From assembly GCF_028421645.1 (NCBI RefSeq), contig NZ_CP116887.1, positions 2,296,001-2,360,000 of the forward strand: 64,000 bases of DNA. Direction: 5' to 3'. Numbering within the stretch: position 1 is the first letter of the stretch; the number at the start of each line of letters is the position of its first letter. Positions 8,487 to 16,696 of this stretch are shown piece by piece. Both the position numbers and the translations under genes were made by a program. The DNA is from Aneurinibacillus sp. Ricciae_BoGa-3. GTDB lineage: Bacteria > Bacillota > Bacilli > Aneurinibacillales > Aneurinibacillaceae. The notes under the pieces were generated by a model. The model was not told the origin of the DNA. It searched no databases and was given only the letters and a program-made list of their open reading frames with translations.

Positions 8487-9224
8487 ATGGAAAAAGTGTT
8501 AGAAGTAAAGAATGTAACGAAACTCTTTAAAAATGGGCGCGGCATCCAGGATGTAAACTTTGACATTTATGAAGGAGATATATTTGGGTTTTTAGGGCCG
8601 AACGGTGCAGGGAAAACAACGCTAATGAAGATAACTGCCGGGTTGGGCAGGGCACAGAGCGGGACCGTTAAAATATTTGGTTATGATGTAGCGGAACAAA
8701 CCGAAAAAGCACTGCGCAAAGTTGGCTGTATTGTAGAAGAAGCTACGGCCTATGAATATATAAGCGGGTACAAGAATTTACTTCTTGCCTCTAGATTTTA
8801 CGAAGGCGTTACGCGGGCAAGAATAGAGGATGTGCTTGAGTTAGTGGATTTAGCGGAAGTGCAGCATGAAAAAGCTGCCGGCTACTCGCTTGGCATGAAG
8901 CAACGGCTGGGGCTTGCATGTGCCCTGCTGTCCAGGCCGGCATTTGTCATGCTTGATGAGCCGACTAATGGGCTCGATGTGGAGGGAACCGTAAAAATCA
9001 GGGAAATTATTACACGCTTAGCAGAGGAAGAAAAGGTGACGTTTTTAATCTCAAGCCACCTCATTCATGAAATTGAAATGATGTGTAACCGTATTGGTAT
9101 CATAAACAATGGAAAGATCATTAAACAGGGATTTGTTTCTGAACTGCTGCAGGGTGGAGAGAAGACACTTGAGAGTTTATTTATCGACGAGGTGAGAGAA
9201 GAGAGGAGGAAGGCGCTCTTATGA
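8487..9224 (+). CDS. ABC transporter ATP-binding protein
   Basis: A 245-residue ABC ATPase in the cytoplasm, coupled to the ABC-2 permease that overlaps it. Walker A is GPNGAGKTT near residue 38, the signature is YSLGMKQR, and Walker B is FVMLDEP followed by the H-loop in SSHLIHE. I start it at the ATG at 8487 (MEKVLEVKN) because AGGAGTG lies just upstream; an in-frame upstream start has none. The sequence type is that of drug, lantibiotic or lipid exporters (CcmA-like). Its stop codon overlaps the permease start in an ATGA. Confidence 0.9.
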   Translation: MEKVLEVKNVTKLFKNGRGIQDVNFDIYEGDIFGFLGPNGAGKTTLMKITAGLGRAQSGTVKIFGYDVAEQTEKALRKVGCIVEEATAYEYISGYKNLLLASRFYEGVTRARIEDVLELVDLAEVQHEKAAGYSLGMKQRLGLACALLSRPAFVMLDEPTNGLDVEGTVKIREIITRLAEEEKVTFLISSHLIHEIEMMCNRIGIINNGKIIKQGFVSELLQGGEKTLESLFIDEVREERRKALL

Positions 9225-9970
9225 GTTCATTATCTGCAGGCATTAAGAACGAGACCCAGAAAATATTTCTGAGAAAGAAAACAATGGTGTTTGTCCTGTT
9301 AACGGGCGCCTTTCCCATAGGCAGTGCCGTCCTGTTTTCACTCCTGCAGGAGAAATCAGGTATTAGCATGTTTGATAACGTTAACTATCCGCTATTTGTG
9401 CTTGGTGCATTTGTCAATGTCGTTCTCCCGTTGTTTATTTTTATGACCGCATCAGATGTTTTCGCCGGGGAGGAGGGGGATAAAACCATAAAGCTTGTTT
9501 TAACCAGGCCTATTAGCAGGCTTCATGTGTTCGTCTCGAAAACCTCAGCGGTTGCCATTTTAATTCTTATCCATTTATTCGTTATTTTTGTTACCTCTTT
9601 TGTTTCCGGATTGGACCTGGCAGGTTCGCATGGGCTATTCGGCGTGTTTGAATCGATGAAGGCCTATGTAGTCTCTGCAATCCCGATGATTTCTCTGGCC
9701 ATTGCGGGAGTATTTTTGTCCCAGTTTTTTAGAAGCGCAAGCGCAGCGTTGACTTCTTGCATACTGGCTTATATTGCAATTAAGGTGCTGCCTTTGATTT
9801 TGCCTTCCATCTCAAAACTTTTGCCTTTTTCTTATACGGATTGGTACGCTCTGTGGCTGGGCCATACAGCAGGAGCGGGAAATATATTTCAGGCATTTAT
9901 GTTCGTGCTTTCCTACAGTATACTGTTTTTTGTTGGCGGGTTTTATCTATTTGACAGAAAAGAATGGTAG
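9221..9970 (+). CDS. ABC-2 type permease
   Basis: A 249-residue integral membrane protein with six predicted helices (about residues 22-42, 57-80, 100-125, 140-165, 175-198, 225-245). It has the ABC-2 pattern, including FAGEEGDKTIKLVLTRPISR, the conserved cytoplasmic coupling segment. The ATG overlaps the ATPase stop (ATGA), so the two are translationally coupled. Substrate unknown; the neighbours suggest envelope lipids or a membrane-active compound. Confidence 0.85.
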   Translation: MSSLSAGIKNETQKIFLRKKTMVFVLLTGAFPIGSAVLFSLLQEKSGISMFDNVNYPLFVLGAFVNVVLPLFIFMTASDVFAGEEGDKTIKLVLTRPISRLHVFVSKTSAVAILILIHLFVIFVTSFVSGLDLAGSHGLFGVFESMKAYVVSAIPMISLAIAGVFLSQFFRSASAALTSCILAYIAIKVLPLILPSISKLLPFSYTDWYALWLGHTAGAGNIFQAFMFVLSYSILFFVGGFYLFDRKEW

Positions 9971-9993
9971 GATACATGAAGGCGGGGATTTAA

Positions 9994-10686
9994 TTGAACA
10001 ACCGTATTTTAATCATAGAGGATGAACGCAGCATAGCCGAATTAGAACGCGATTATTTTGAGATAAACGGATTTTTCGTTGAAATAGAGCAGGACGGAAA
10101 TGCAGGGTTAAAGAGAGCGTTAGCGGATGATTTTGATTTGATTATCCTGGACCTCATGCTCCCGGGTATTGACGGTTTTGAAATATGCAAACAAATTCGA
10201 ACAAATAAAGATATACCGATCCTTATGGTGTCAGCTAAGAAAGAAGAATTCGATAAAATTAAAGGGTTAGGCTTTGGCGCAGATGATTATATCACGAAGC
10301 CATTTAGCCCAAGTGAGCTGGTGGCAAGGGTCAAGGCCCACCTGTCCCGGTATGAGCGTATTATGGGACGACGTGATGATCAAAACGATAAGATTAAAAT
10401 CCGGGGCATAGTGATGGAGAAGCAGTCAAGAAGAGTGTATGTTAATAATAAAGAAGTCATTCTCACAACGCGGGAATTTGATTTGCTCGCCATGCTTGCA
10501 TCACACCCAAACCGGGTTTTCTCAAAGGAAGAGCTATTTGAACGCTTGTGGGATCTGGAAGCGGTAGGGGATATTGGCACGGTAAGCGTGCATATCCGAA
10601 AAATCCGGGAAAAAATTGAAATCGATCCGTCTAACCCACAGTATATAGAAACGTTGTGGGGAGCGGGTTACCGGTTTAGTGTTTAA
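9994..10686 (+). CDS. OmpR-family response regulator without an adjacent kinase
   Basis: A 230-residue regulator with a receiver domain (about 1-120; acidic pair E8-D9, phospho-acceptor Asp in LILDLMLPG near 52, Ser at the Thr switch position in MVSAK, Lys in ITKPFSP) and an OmpR winged-helix domain (about 130-230, with TREFDLLAMLASHPNRVF and the C-terminal WGAGYRF). The start is TTG, after GAAGGCGGGG. It follows the permease by 23 nt and is probably in the same operon. Operons of this kind usually also encode a histidine kinase. None follows here: the next gene is ugtP after 130 nt. It may use a distant kinase. Confidence 0.9.
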   Translation: MNNRILIIEDERSIAELERDYFEINGFFVEIEQDGNAGLKRALADDFDLIILDLMLPGIDGFEICKQIRTNKDIPILMVSAKKEEFDKIKGLGFGADDYITKPFSPSELVARVKAHLSRYERIMGRRDDQNDKIKIRGIVMEKQSRRVYVNNKEVILTTREFDLLAMLASHPNRVFSKEELFERLWDLEAVGDIGTVSVHIRKIREKIEIDPSNPQYIETLWGAGYRFSV

Positions 10687-10816
10687 CGATCATCGCAAGA
10701 TTGCCAATGATTTTACTTAAGTCATCCATTGAACTTTTTTAACCCTTGCCTAGTCGTTATGATTAGGGGCAAATAAACCAATTTATTATCTTAAAGATGT
10801 ACAGGAGTTATCGCTT

Positions 10817-11959
10817 ATGAAAAAGGATAGCAAGGTTTTAATCTTATATGCACGTTACGGGGAAGGGCATATACAGGTATCGAAAGCTCTGCAGACAACT
10901 TTTTATGAAACCGGTGTAAAGGATGTCGTGTTAAAGGATTTATTTGCCGAGGCTCATCCCCTTATCGATACGGTGACCCGGGCTTTTTATAAGAAGAGCT
11001 ACACGTTGGGATCCGTGCTCTACGGTTGGTTTTATAACTATACAAAGAAAATGAAACATGATACGATGTTAAGCCGGTGGTTTAATTCTTTTGGGACAAA
11101 AAAATTGCGCGAATATATCTACCAGGAAAAGCCTGATCTGGTCATCAACACGTTCCCGATGTTAGCTATGCCGGAACTATGCAGAAGGGATGGCATTTTC
11201 ATCCCGGTCTACACGGTTGTAACAGATTTTACGCTGCACAATCGCTGGATCCACCCCGATATAACGCGGCACTATGTCCCAACTTTGGACATAAAAAACA
11301 TGATGATAGAGGAAGGAATTGAATCCCACCAAATTATGGTGTGCGGTATCCCGCTGCGGGAGCAATTTAACACTTCTTCATATTCCTTCAGTTTGTTTGA
11401 AAAGTACGGATTATCAGCCTCCAAAAAAACCGTGCTTATTATGGCTGATTTTCACTCGCGCAAAAAACTGAAAAAAATATGCAGCGAGCTGCTGTCCCTA
11501 AACCGGTACCAGCTTATGATTGTATGCGGAAGAAACCAGCCGCTTAAGGAAGAACTTGAGAAGGATTTCAGCGAGGAAGCATCAATTCGTATACTTGGTT
11601 ATGTCGAGGATATGCATCTTGTCATGAAAATGGCCTCCTGCATCGTTACGAAAGCAGGCGGTATTACCCTGTCTGAGGCTCTTTCAATGTCTGTGCCGCC
11701 TGTTATTTATTCACCGGTAGCAGGGCAGGAAAGGGAGAATGCCCGCTATTTAGCGGGAAAGGGTGCAGCGATTATAAGCGATCAGACAGAAGATCTGGTA
11801 TACCAGGTGGATAATCTGCTGCAGAGCGATGAGCGTTTGGCGGAAATGCACGAGGCTATCCAATTGCTGAAAAAACCAAACGCAGCGAAAACAATCATTC
11901 AGGATATTTTAAAGAATGTTGAAATAAATACCGTGTCGCTCCGGTCGATATTGAGGTAG
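10817..11959 (+). CDS. ugtP: Processive diacylglycerol glucosyltransferase UgtP
   Basis: A 380-residue GT28/MGDG-synthase-type glycosyltransferase of the inner membrane leaflet. It transfers glucose from UDP-glucose to diacylglycerol to make the mono- and diglucosyl-DAG used as free glycolipid and as the lipoteichoic acid anchor. The N-terminal MGDG-synthase domain opens with LILYARYGEGHIQVSKAL and has PDLVINTFPM and TDFTLHNRWIHP, all close to recalled B. subtilis UgtP. The C-terminal GT-B half carries VCGRNQPLKEEL and the donor-binding TKAGGITLSEAL. The start ATG follows AGGAG. It abuts an LtaA-like MFS gene with no gap, matching the ypfP-ltaA pair of Staphylococcus. In B. subtilis UgtP also moderates cell length with nutrition. 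Confidence 0.88.
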   Translation: MKKDSKVLILYARYGEGHIQVSKALQTTFYETGVKDVVLKDLFAEAHPLIDTVTRAFYKKSYTLGSVLYGWFYNYTKKMKHDTMLSRWFNSFGTKKLREYIYQEKPDLVINTFPMLAMPELCRRDGIFIPVYTVVTDFTLHNRWIHPDITRHYVPTLDIKNMMIEEGIESHQIMVCGIPLREQFNTSSYSFSLFEKYGLSASKKTVLIMADFHSRKKLKKICSELLSLNRYQLMIVCGRNQPLKEELEKDFSEEASIRILGYVEDMHLVMKMASCIVTKAGGITLSEALSMSVPPVIYSPVAGQERENARYLAGKGAAIISDQTEDLVYQVDNLLQSDERLAEMHEAIQLLKKPNAAKTIIQDILKNVEINTVSLRSILR

Positions 11960-13180
11960 ATGGAAATGATTAATAGTATAAGAAGCGAAGCGGTACCTGC
12001 CAATTTTATTGGGCCGCTAGCTTTATTATTTCTGGTCGAATTCGTCCGTGGGGCTTTTCTTATTAGTTATCTGCCTTCATACGCAGTAAATATCCTGCAT
12101 TTTTCTGTTACGACAGTAGGGCTGGCCGTAACCTTTCATTACCTGGCTGATACCGCTGTTAAATGTATTTTCGGATACTTGCTGGATCGCTACCCGCTCC
12201 GCAAAATTGTGCGGCTTGGGTTGAGTCTTTCTTTCATCGGCCTGTTCTCCTTTCTATTCATTCATCATTCGTGGGCTTTAATCGTTAGTTCTACCATCTT
12301 TGGAATCGGCATATCCCCAGTATGGCTTGTTTGTTTAAGCAGAGTGAAAGAGGAGAACAGGGGCGCCCAGATGGGTCTGCTGTATTCTTTCTGGCTCGCT
12401 GGAATGGGGCTTGGGCCTGTCATCCTTAATTTTTTTATGGATTCAAGCTATGCAGCTTCGTACTGGTTTCTCGTAATCCTGTGGCTTGTCGGCTGGGCCG
12501 CATCCTTAACCATATCCAATGAAAGCACAGTGCAAATCGATACCATTCCGCTGCACAGGCAATGGACGATGTTAAAGGATAAGGTAAAAGCGATCCGTCT
12601 TTTACTTCCCGGTATGGTTCTGCAGACGATGGGAGCTTCGATGCTTGTTCCTATACTCCCGCTGTTTGCGACAAAACACCTGGGGCTAACCAATTCACAG
12701 TATTCTTATGTACTTCTGATAGGTGGTGCTTGTGCTGTAATTGGCCTGATTCCTCTGGGAAAATTGCTAGATAAATCGGGCATGAAATGGTTTCTGGTTG
12801 CCGGATTTGGCATCTTTGCTATATCGTTATATGAATTAACGTTAACCTATTCACTTAAAATGGCCATTCTTTGGTCTATCGTGCTGGGTATCTCATATTC
12901 AGCCGTTTTGCCAGCCTGGAATACGTTGCTCTCGTATTATGTGCCTGAGAACCACGAAGGACTGGGGTGGGGCATTTTTTCTAGCGTAGAAGGGATTGGG
13001 GTTATTATCGGTCCTATCTTAGGAGGATGGTTTACTGACCAGTTTAGCGACACGGTCACCGTTTGGATCAGTGCCGGTCTATTTGCTCTTATTTCTATCT
13101 TTTATTTGGTGTTTCCTTCCCAAATTTTGTTTAAAGATAGCAGAACAAAAGAAGCAGAAGATCGCATTTACCCGATATAA
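11960..13180 (+). CDS. MFS transporter, probable LtaA-like glycolipid flippase
   Basis: A 406-residue major facilitator with twelve predicted helices split by a central loop (about residues 185-215). Its ATG directly follows the ugtP stop, so the two are co-translated. Acidic and basic residues lie inside the first helices (E27 and R30 in VEFVRGAF; an Asp and a Lys in LADTAVK), as in the proton-coupled lipid flippase LtaA. The reading as a flippase of diglucosyl-diacylglycerol rests on its place behind ugtP and on this pattern. By sequence alone an ordinary drug or sugar efflux MFS is possible. Confidence 0.8.
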   Translation: MEMINSIRSEAVPANFIGPLALLFLVEFVRGAFLISYLPSYAVNILHFSVTTVGLAVTFHYLADTAVKCIFGYLLDRYPLRKIVRLGLSLSFIGLFSFLFIHHSWALIVSSTIFGIGISPVWLVCLSRVKEENRGAQMGLLYSFWLAGMGLGPVILNFFMDSSYAASYWFLVILWLVGWAASLTISNESTVQIDTIPLHRQWTMLKDKVKAIRLLLPGMVLQTMGASMLVPILPLFATKHLGLTNSQYSYVLLIGGACAVIGLIPLGKLLDKSGMKWFLVAGFGIFAISLYELTLTYSLKMAILWSIVLGISYSAVLPAWNTLLSYYVPENHEGLGWGIFSSVEGIGVIIGPILGGWFTDQFSDTVTVWISAGLFALISIFYLVFPSQILFKDSRTKEAEDRIYPI

Positions 13181-13203
13181 ATATAATAGTGCTGGAGGTA
13201 GGC

Positions 13204-13815
13204 ATGCATTTACTTGAAGCTTTATCAACATTTGTTATGAATTTGATTCAAGCCCTGGGGCACACCGGAATTTTTATTGCAATGCTTATAGAAAGCGCCT
13301 GTATTCCGCTGCCTAGTGAAGTGGTTATGCTGTTTGGCGGCTTCCTCGTCGCAAAAGGAAGCTTGACTTTCTGGGGAGTGGCACTAGCAGGAATTCTCGG
13401 TAATCTTGTGGGATCCATTCTTACCTATTGGGTCGCCATTTATGTAGGCGTCCCGTTAATTAAAAGATACGGCAGATATATTCTAGTAAACCCTGAGCAC
13501 ATTGATAAAGCGGAGCAATGGTTTAGACGATATGGCGATTGGGCCGTATTCTTTGGCCGCATTTTGCCTGTGATTCGTACCTTTATCTCGCTTCCAGCCG
13601 GAATTGCCCGCATGAACTTTACTAAATTTGTTCTATTCACTGCGCTTGGCTGCATTCCATGGAATATTGGCCTGACCTATTTAGGCGTGAAACTTGGTGA
13701 CCACTGGCATTCAGTTGAACCTTACTTTAAACCGGTCAGCTATCTTATACTGCTTATCGTTGTTATCTTTGTGATTAGGTTTGTTTATAAAAACATGCGG
13801 AAAACCACAGCCTAG
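13204..13815 (+). CDS. DedA-family membrane protein
   Basis: A 203-residue DedA protein (SNARE-associated/VTT domain). Typical motifs are ESACIPLPSEVVMLFGGF near residue 30, the re-entrant region GILGNLVGS, and FFGRILPVIRTFISLPAG near 118-138. DedA proteins are now seen as undecaprenyl-phosphate or phospholipid flippases. I start it at ATG 13204 behind GGAGGT; an in-frame GTG at 13189 is also possible. It lies 23 nt after the flippase gene and ends the ugtP operon, with a strong terminator behind it. Confidence 0.88.
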   Translation: MHLLEALSTFVMNLIQALGHTGIFIAMLIESACIPLPSEVVMLFGGFLVAKGSLTFWGVALAGILGNLVGSILTYWVAIYVGVPLIKRYGRYILVNPEHIDKAEQWFRRYGDWAVFFGRILPVIRTFISLPAGIARMNFTKFVLFTALGCIPWNIGLTYLGVKLGDHWHSVEPYFKPVSYLILLIVVIFVIRFVYKNMRKTTA

Positions 13816-13854
13816 CCACTGTGGGCTGGGCCGCGAAATAGTTGTTTTAAAGTA

Positions 13855-13895
13855 AAAAATCAGCCGCTATCGTTAATAGATAGCGGCTGATTTTT
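13855..13895. terminator. Strong terminator of the ugtP-MFS-dedA operon
   Basis: A 17-bp perfect stem (AAAAATCAGCCGCTATC and its complement) with a 7-nt loop; A-run and T-run at the two ends let it act on both strands. Confidence 0.9.
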
Positions 13896-14009
13896 GATTA
13901 TGCAGGTATATATATTATCTATTAGCCGGTTAGACTAATAGTTATTTTCTCTTCTCCATCTTACCCGGCTTTTATGGCGATTCATTTATATCTGCATTAG
14001 AAATTCATT

Positions 14010-14084
14010 AAAACATCACCGGGCAGGGGAGGGTGATCTCCCGCTTCGGTCACAGAGTAGTGGAGCGGCCTGCCCGCGATGTTA
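14010..14084. repeat. Short fold-back element C, relative of elements A and B
   Basis: A 75-bp imperfect palindrome. The left end AACATC-acc-GGGCAGG pairs with the right end CCTGCCC-gc-GATGTT. The right end (GAGCGGCCTGCCCGCGATGTT) differs by very few bases from the right end of elements A (49854) and B (45333), so this looks like an internally deleted or minimal member of the same family. The remaining gap between dedA and htrA holds nothing else I can read. Confidence 0.6.
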
Positions 14085-14099
14085 AATCCAAGCTGTTTT

Positions 14100-15344
14100 T
14101 TAAGGCCACAAGCCATTTACATTACCGTTTTGGTTAGAGTCCGCAGAATTATTTCCGGTGTTCGCATAGCTCGATAAAGCTGTGAGCTTGACGGATAGCG
14201 TCTGCTGTTCATCATTACCCCGGTATATCGTTATCGTAACAGTGTCTCCAATTTTGTGTTTAAACAGCTCCGAGTGAAGAGCAACAGAATCCGTAATTTT
14301 AGTTCCATTGAGCGCAACGATTACATCCCCTGTTTTTAGCCCGCTTTGTTTTGCTTCAGCAGATTGAACACCGGTAACCACAACGCCATAATCAACAGGA
14401 ACATTTAGAACGTACTGGCCTGGATCCTGCTGCTGTAAATCGGAAACGCCAATGCCCAAAGCTGGGTAGTTAACATGACCGGTGCGGAGCAGGCTGGATA
14501 TAATTTGTCGAGCTTCATTAATTGGGATAGCAAATCCCATGCCTTCCACACCATTGCTCGCGATTTTGGAGCTGTTGATGCCGATTATTTGTCCTTGTAT
14601 ATTGCACAGGGCACCACCGCTGTTGCCCGGATTGATGGCTGCGTCCGTTTGAATAACTGCCTGCTGGTTAAGCGTTTGGCCACTGGCCTGGTCGGTAACT
14701 GGCATCATACGCTTGGTGGCGCTAATAATCCCTTCAGTTACCGTTTGATTAAACGCCTCCCCCAGCGGATTTCCGATGGCAATGGCTGGTTCCCCTGCTT
14801 GAAGTTCGTCTGAGTTGCCCAGCGAGGCAACACCGGTTACATAAGATACAGGGATTTTTAACACAGCAAGGTCGCTGTAAGGGTCTGTTCCGATTACATC
14901 CGCTTTTGTTTTCTTGCCATCAGGCAATAAAACCTCAACCTTTGCGGCACCTTCCACCACATGGTTATTTGTAACGATATAGCCCTGTTTATCAAAAATA
15001 ATCCCCGAGCCTTCCCCCTGAGCCTGAAGACCCTGACTTTGATTCATATAATCAGAAGGAGCAGCGGCGTAATTGACAACCCCCACTATGGCAGGTTTTA
15101 CGGCTTTAACTGCTCCTACTACACCATCATTTACCTTCACCGAAACATTGGTTACCGGAACCGAGGATGGAGTAGTGTCACTGCCAGCGACAGGAGCCAC
15201 TTGCTGTGGCACAATCAGGTTGGATTTCATAATAACGGCTGTGGACGCTGAGCCGACCAAAGCGGATAACACGACGGACGCAGCCCATATTTTCAAGCCT
15301 TTGGATGTAGGTTCTTTGCTCTGCTGGTCATTATAGAATCCCAT
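14100..15344 (-). CDS. HtrA-type membrane-anchored serine protease
   Basis: A 414-residue envelope quality-control protease. A short cytoplasmic head (MGFYNDQQSK) is followed by a transmembrane helix (about residues 20-40), a Ser/Pro/Val-rich linker, a trypsin-like domain and one C-terminal PDZ domain. The catalytic triad is visible as His128 in TNNHVVEG, Asp158 in YSDLAVLKIP, and Ser242 in NPGNSGGAL. The PDZ domain includes QSGLKTGDVIVALNGTKI near 345. I start it at 15344, where GAGGAGG lies 7 nt upstream; an in-frame upstream start at 15422 lacks one and would add 26 residues. In Bacillus such proteases are CssRS-controlled; no CssRS gene is here. Confidence 0.9.
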   Translation of the reverse strand: MGFYNDQQSKEPTSKGLKIWAASVVLSALVGSASTAVIMKSNLIVPQQVAPVAGSDTTPSSVPVTNVSVKVNDGVVGAVKAVKPAIVGVVNYAAAPSDYMNQSQGLQAQGEGSGIIFDKQGYIVTNNHVVEGAAKVEVLLPDGKKTKADVIGTDPYSDLAVLKIPVSYVTGVASLGNSDELQAGEPAIAIGNPLGEAFNQTVTEGIISATKRMMPVTDQASGQTLNQQAVIQTDAAINPGNSGGALCNIQGQIIGINSSKIASNGVEGMGFAIPINEARQIISSLLRTGHVNYPALGIGVSDLQQQDPGQYVLNVPVDYGVVVTGVQSAEAKQSGLKTGDVIVALNGTKITDSVALHSELFKHKIGDTVTITIYRGNDEQQTLSVKLTALSSYANTGNNSADSNQNGNVNGLWP

Positions 15345-15592
15345 AAATTTTCCTCCTCGATAAATTTTGGACTGTCCCGTTTCCGGGGGACGTAAAAATT
15401 CATCTAGGATTATTGTAAGCAAGAAATATGTCAGGAAAATAACAAGCGAAAAACAAAAATTGGCAGCCCACAGCGTACTCTGTTCAGCGCGAAAATTACG
15501 CCGAAATTTCCAGTTAAATTGTAGGGTATACGCCTGGAATTTAATAGTTTATTATAAAAGAATTGATTAATTAATAGAAAGAAGGCAAAAGG

Positions 15593-16492
15593 TTGAAACA
15601 CCCTAGAAGAAACGCTCTTATTTGGTCGGCAATCGGTATACTTGCAATCATTATTGTTACGAATCTTATTTTTAACCCTTCTGCGAAGTCGTTGGCGAAT
15701 GGGATTTCGAATGATTTAACGGGATCGAAGCCAGCTCCACAGAGCTCCACAACACCTGATTCATTGCAGGGGGACACGAACAAACAGCAGCAGAAAAAGA
15801 TGGAGAACCATCCCGGCCAAGGCATTGTTAAAGCTGAAAGTAATTCTGTGGAAAAAGTACAAACGGCTTTGCCACTTGGCAAACTGATTGCCAATATTAC
15901 AACAAAAGATAATAAAACCGTTTATTTAACGTTCGATGATGGGCCAGGGCCTTACACGAAGGCGATTGCTGCTATTCTACAAAAAAATCATGCACACGGC
16001 TCCTTTTTTTGGATCGGCAAACAGGTTACAGATGAGCTCGGCCAATTTGGCCACCAAATGATAGAGCAGGGCGATATTATTGGTTCGCATACGATGCAGC
16101 ATACGGCTCTCGGTAAAGAAAATGCGGCAGCTCAGAAAAAGGATTTAACGCAAACAGCAGAATATATCGGAAAAAAGATCAACAATAAGGTTGTTTATTT
16201 TCGCCCGCCTTATGGGTCTGTCAATCAGGACACGAAAAAACTTTCCAAACAACTGGGCCAGTTTCTCGTATTCTGGGAGGTAGACAGTTTAGACTGGAGT
16301 TTAGCACATAAACCCGAAAAAATACTTAGCAATATCGAAAAAGACAAAGTGAAACCAGGCGACATTATTTTAATGCATGAGCGTAAACAGACGGCAGAGA
16401 TGCTGCCGAAGGTGATTGATTACTTACGGAACAAGGGGTATAATTTTGCTGCACTGCCAGCGATGCCGGCATCCAAAACTGAGAAGAGCTAA
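15593..16492 (+). CDS. Polysaccharide deacetylase (NodB family)
   Basis: A 299-residue secreted or anchored deacetylase. An N-terminal transmembrane/signal segment (about 10-27) is followed by a Gln/Lys/Ser-rich linker, then the NodB domain (about 100-290). The metal and catalytic motifs are TFDDGPGPYT (Asp-Asp pair), SHTMQH (two His ligands), RPPYGS, VDSLDW and LMHER. It probably removes N-acetyl groups from peptidoglycan or another wall glycan, like PdaA/PdaB/YlxY-type enzymes. TTG start behind AAGAAGG. It is transcribed divergently from htrA and followed by its own terminator. A smaller deacetylase lies at 25943. Confidence 0.87.
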   Translation: MKHPRRNALIWSAIGILAIIIVTNLIFNPSAKSLANGISNDLTGSKPAPQSSTTPDSLQGDTNKQQQKKMENHPGQGIVKAESNSVEKVQTALPLGKLIANITTKDNKTVYLTFDDGPGPYTKAIAAILQKNHAHGSFFWIGKQVTDELGQFGHQMIEQGDIIGSHTMQHTALGKENAAAQKKDLTQTAEYIGKKINNKVVYFRPPYGSVNQDTKKLSKQLGQFLVFWEVDSLDWSLAHKPEKILSNIEKDKVKPGDIILMHERKQTAEMLPKVIDYLRNKGYNFAALPAMPASKTEKS

Positions 16493-16511
16493 ATAAACGA
16501 TAGAATTAGTA

Positions 16512-16544
16512 GGAGTCAGGCAGGAAGCCGGGCTCCGTTTTTTT
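16512..16544 (+). terminator. Terminator after the deacetylase gene
   Basis: An imperfect GGAG...CTCC hairpin with an inner GC/GC pairing runs into eight T residues. Confidence 0.65.
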
Positions 16545-16566
16545 TGAAAATCTCCACCGTTTGAGC

Positions 16567-16596
16567 TTTACAAACCGACGGTCGGTATGATATGTT
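16567..16596 (+). promoter_or_regulatory. Promoter with an embedded TetR-type operator
   Basis: A -35 box TTTACA and a -10 box TATGTT are separated by 18 bp. Centred in the spacer is the perfect palindrome ACCGAC-G-GTCGGT (16574-16586), the sequence type bound by many TetR/AcrR repressors. A repressor bound here would block RNA polymerase directly. The regulated gene is the membrane protein at 16697. No TetR-family gene is in the window. Confidence 0.65.
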
Positions 16597-16696
16597 GATC
16601 ACAAGTAAATACCTGGTAAAAAACACAGCGGGCAAACACGAATGCAACAACCAGTATTAAGACTCGTTAGTGTGTGAAACAGAAAGCGGGGGAAAC

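Noticed and set aside
10740..10775. Terminator between the response regulator and ugtP
   Set aside because: TTGCCTA and TAGGGGCAA pair imperfectly and no T-run follows, so I cannot call the operon boundary here.
15367..15570. A 67-codon open frame between htrA and the deacetylase gene
   Set aside because: No ribosome binding site, TTG start in an A+T-rich divergent promoter region, and no family resemblance.
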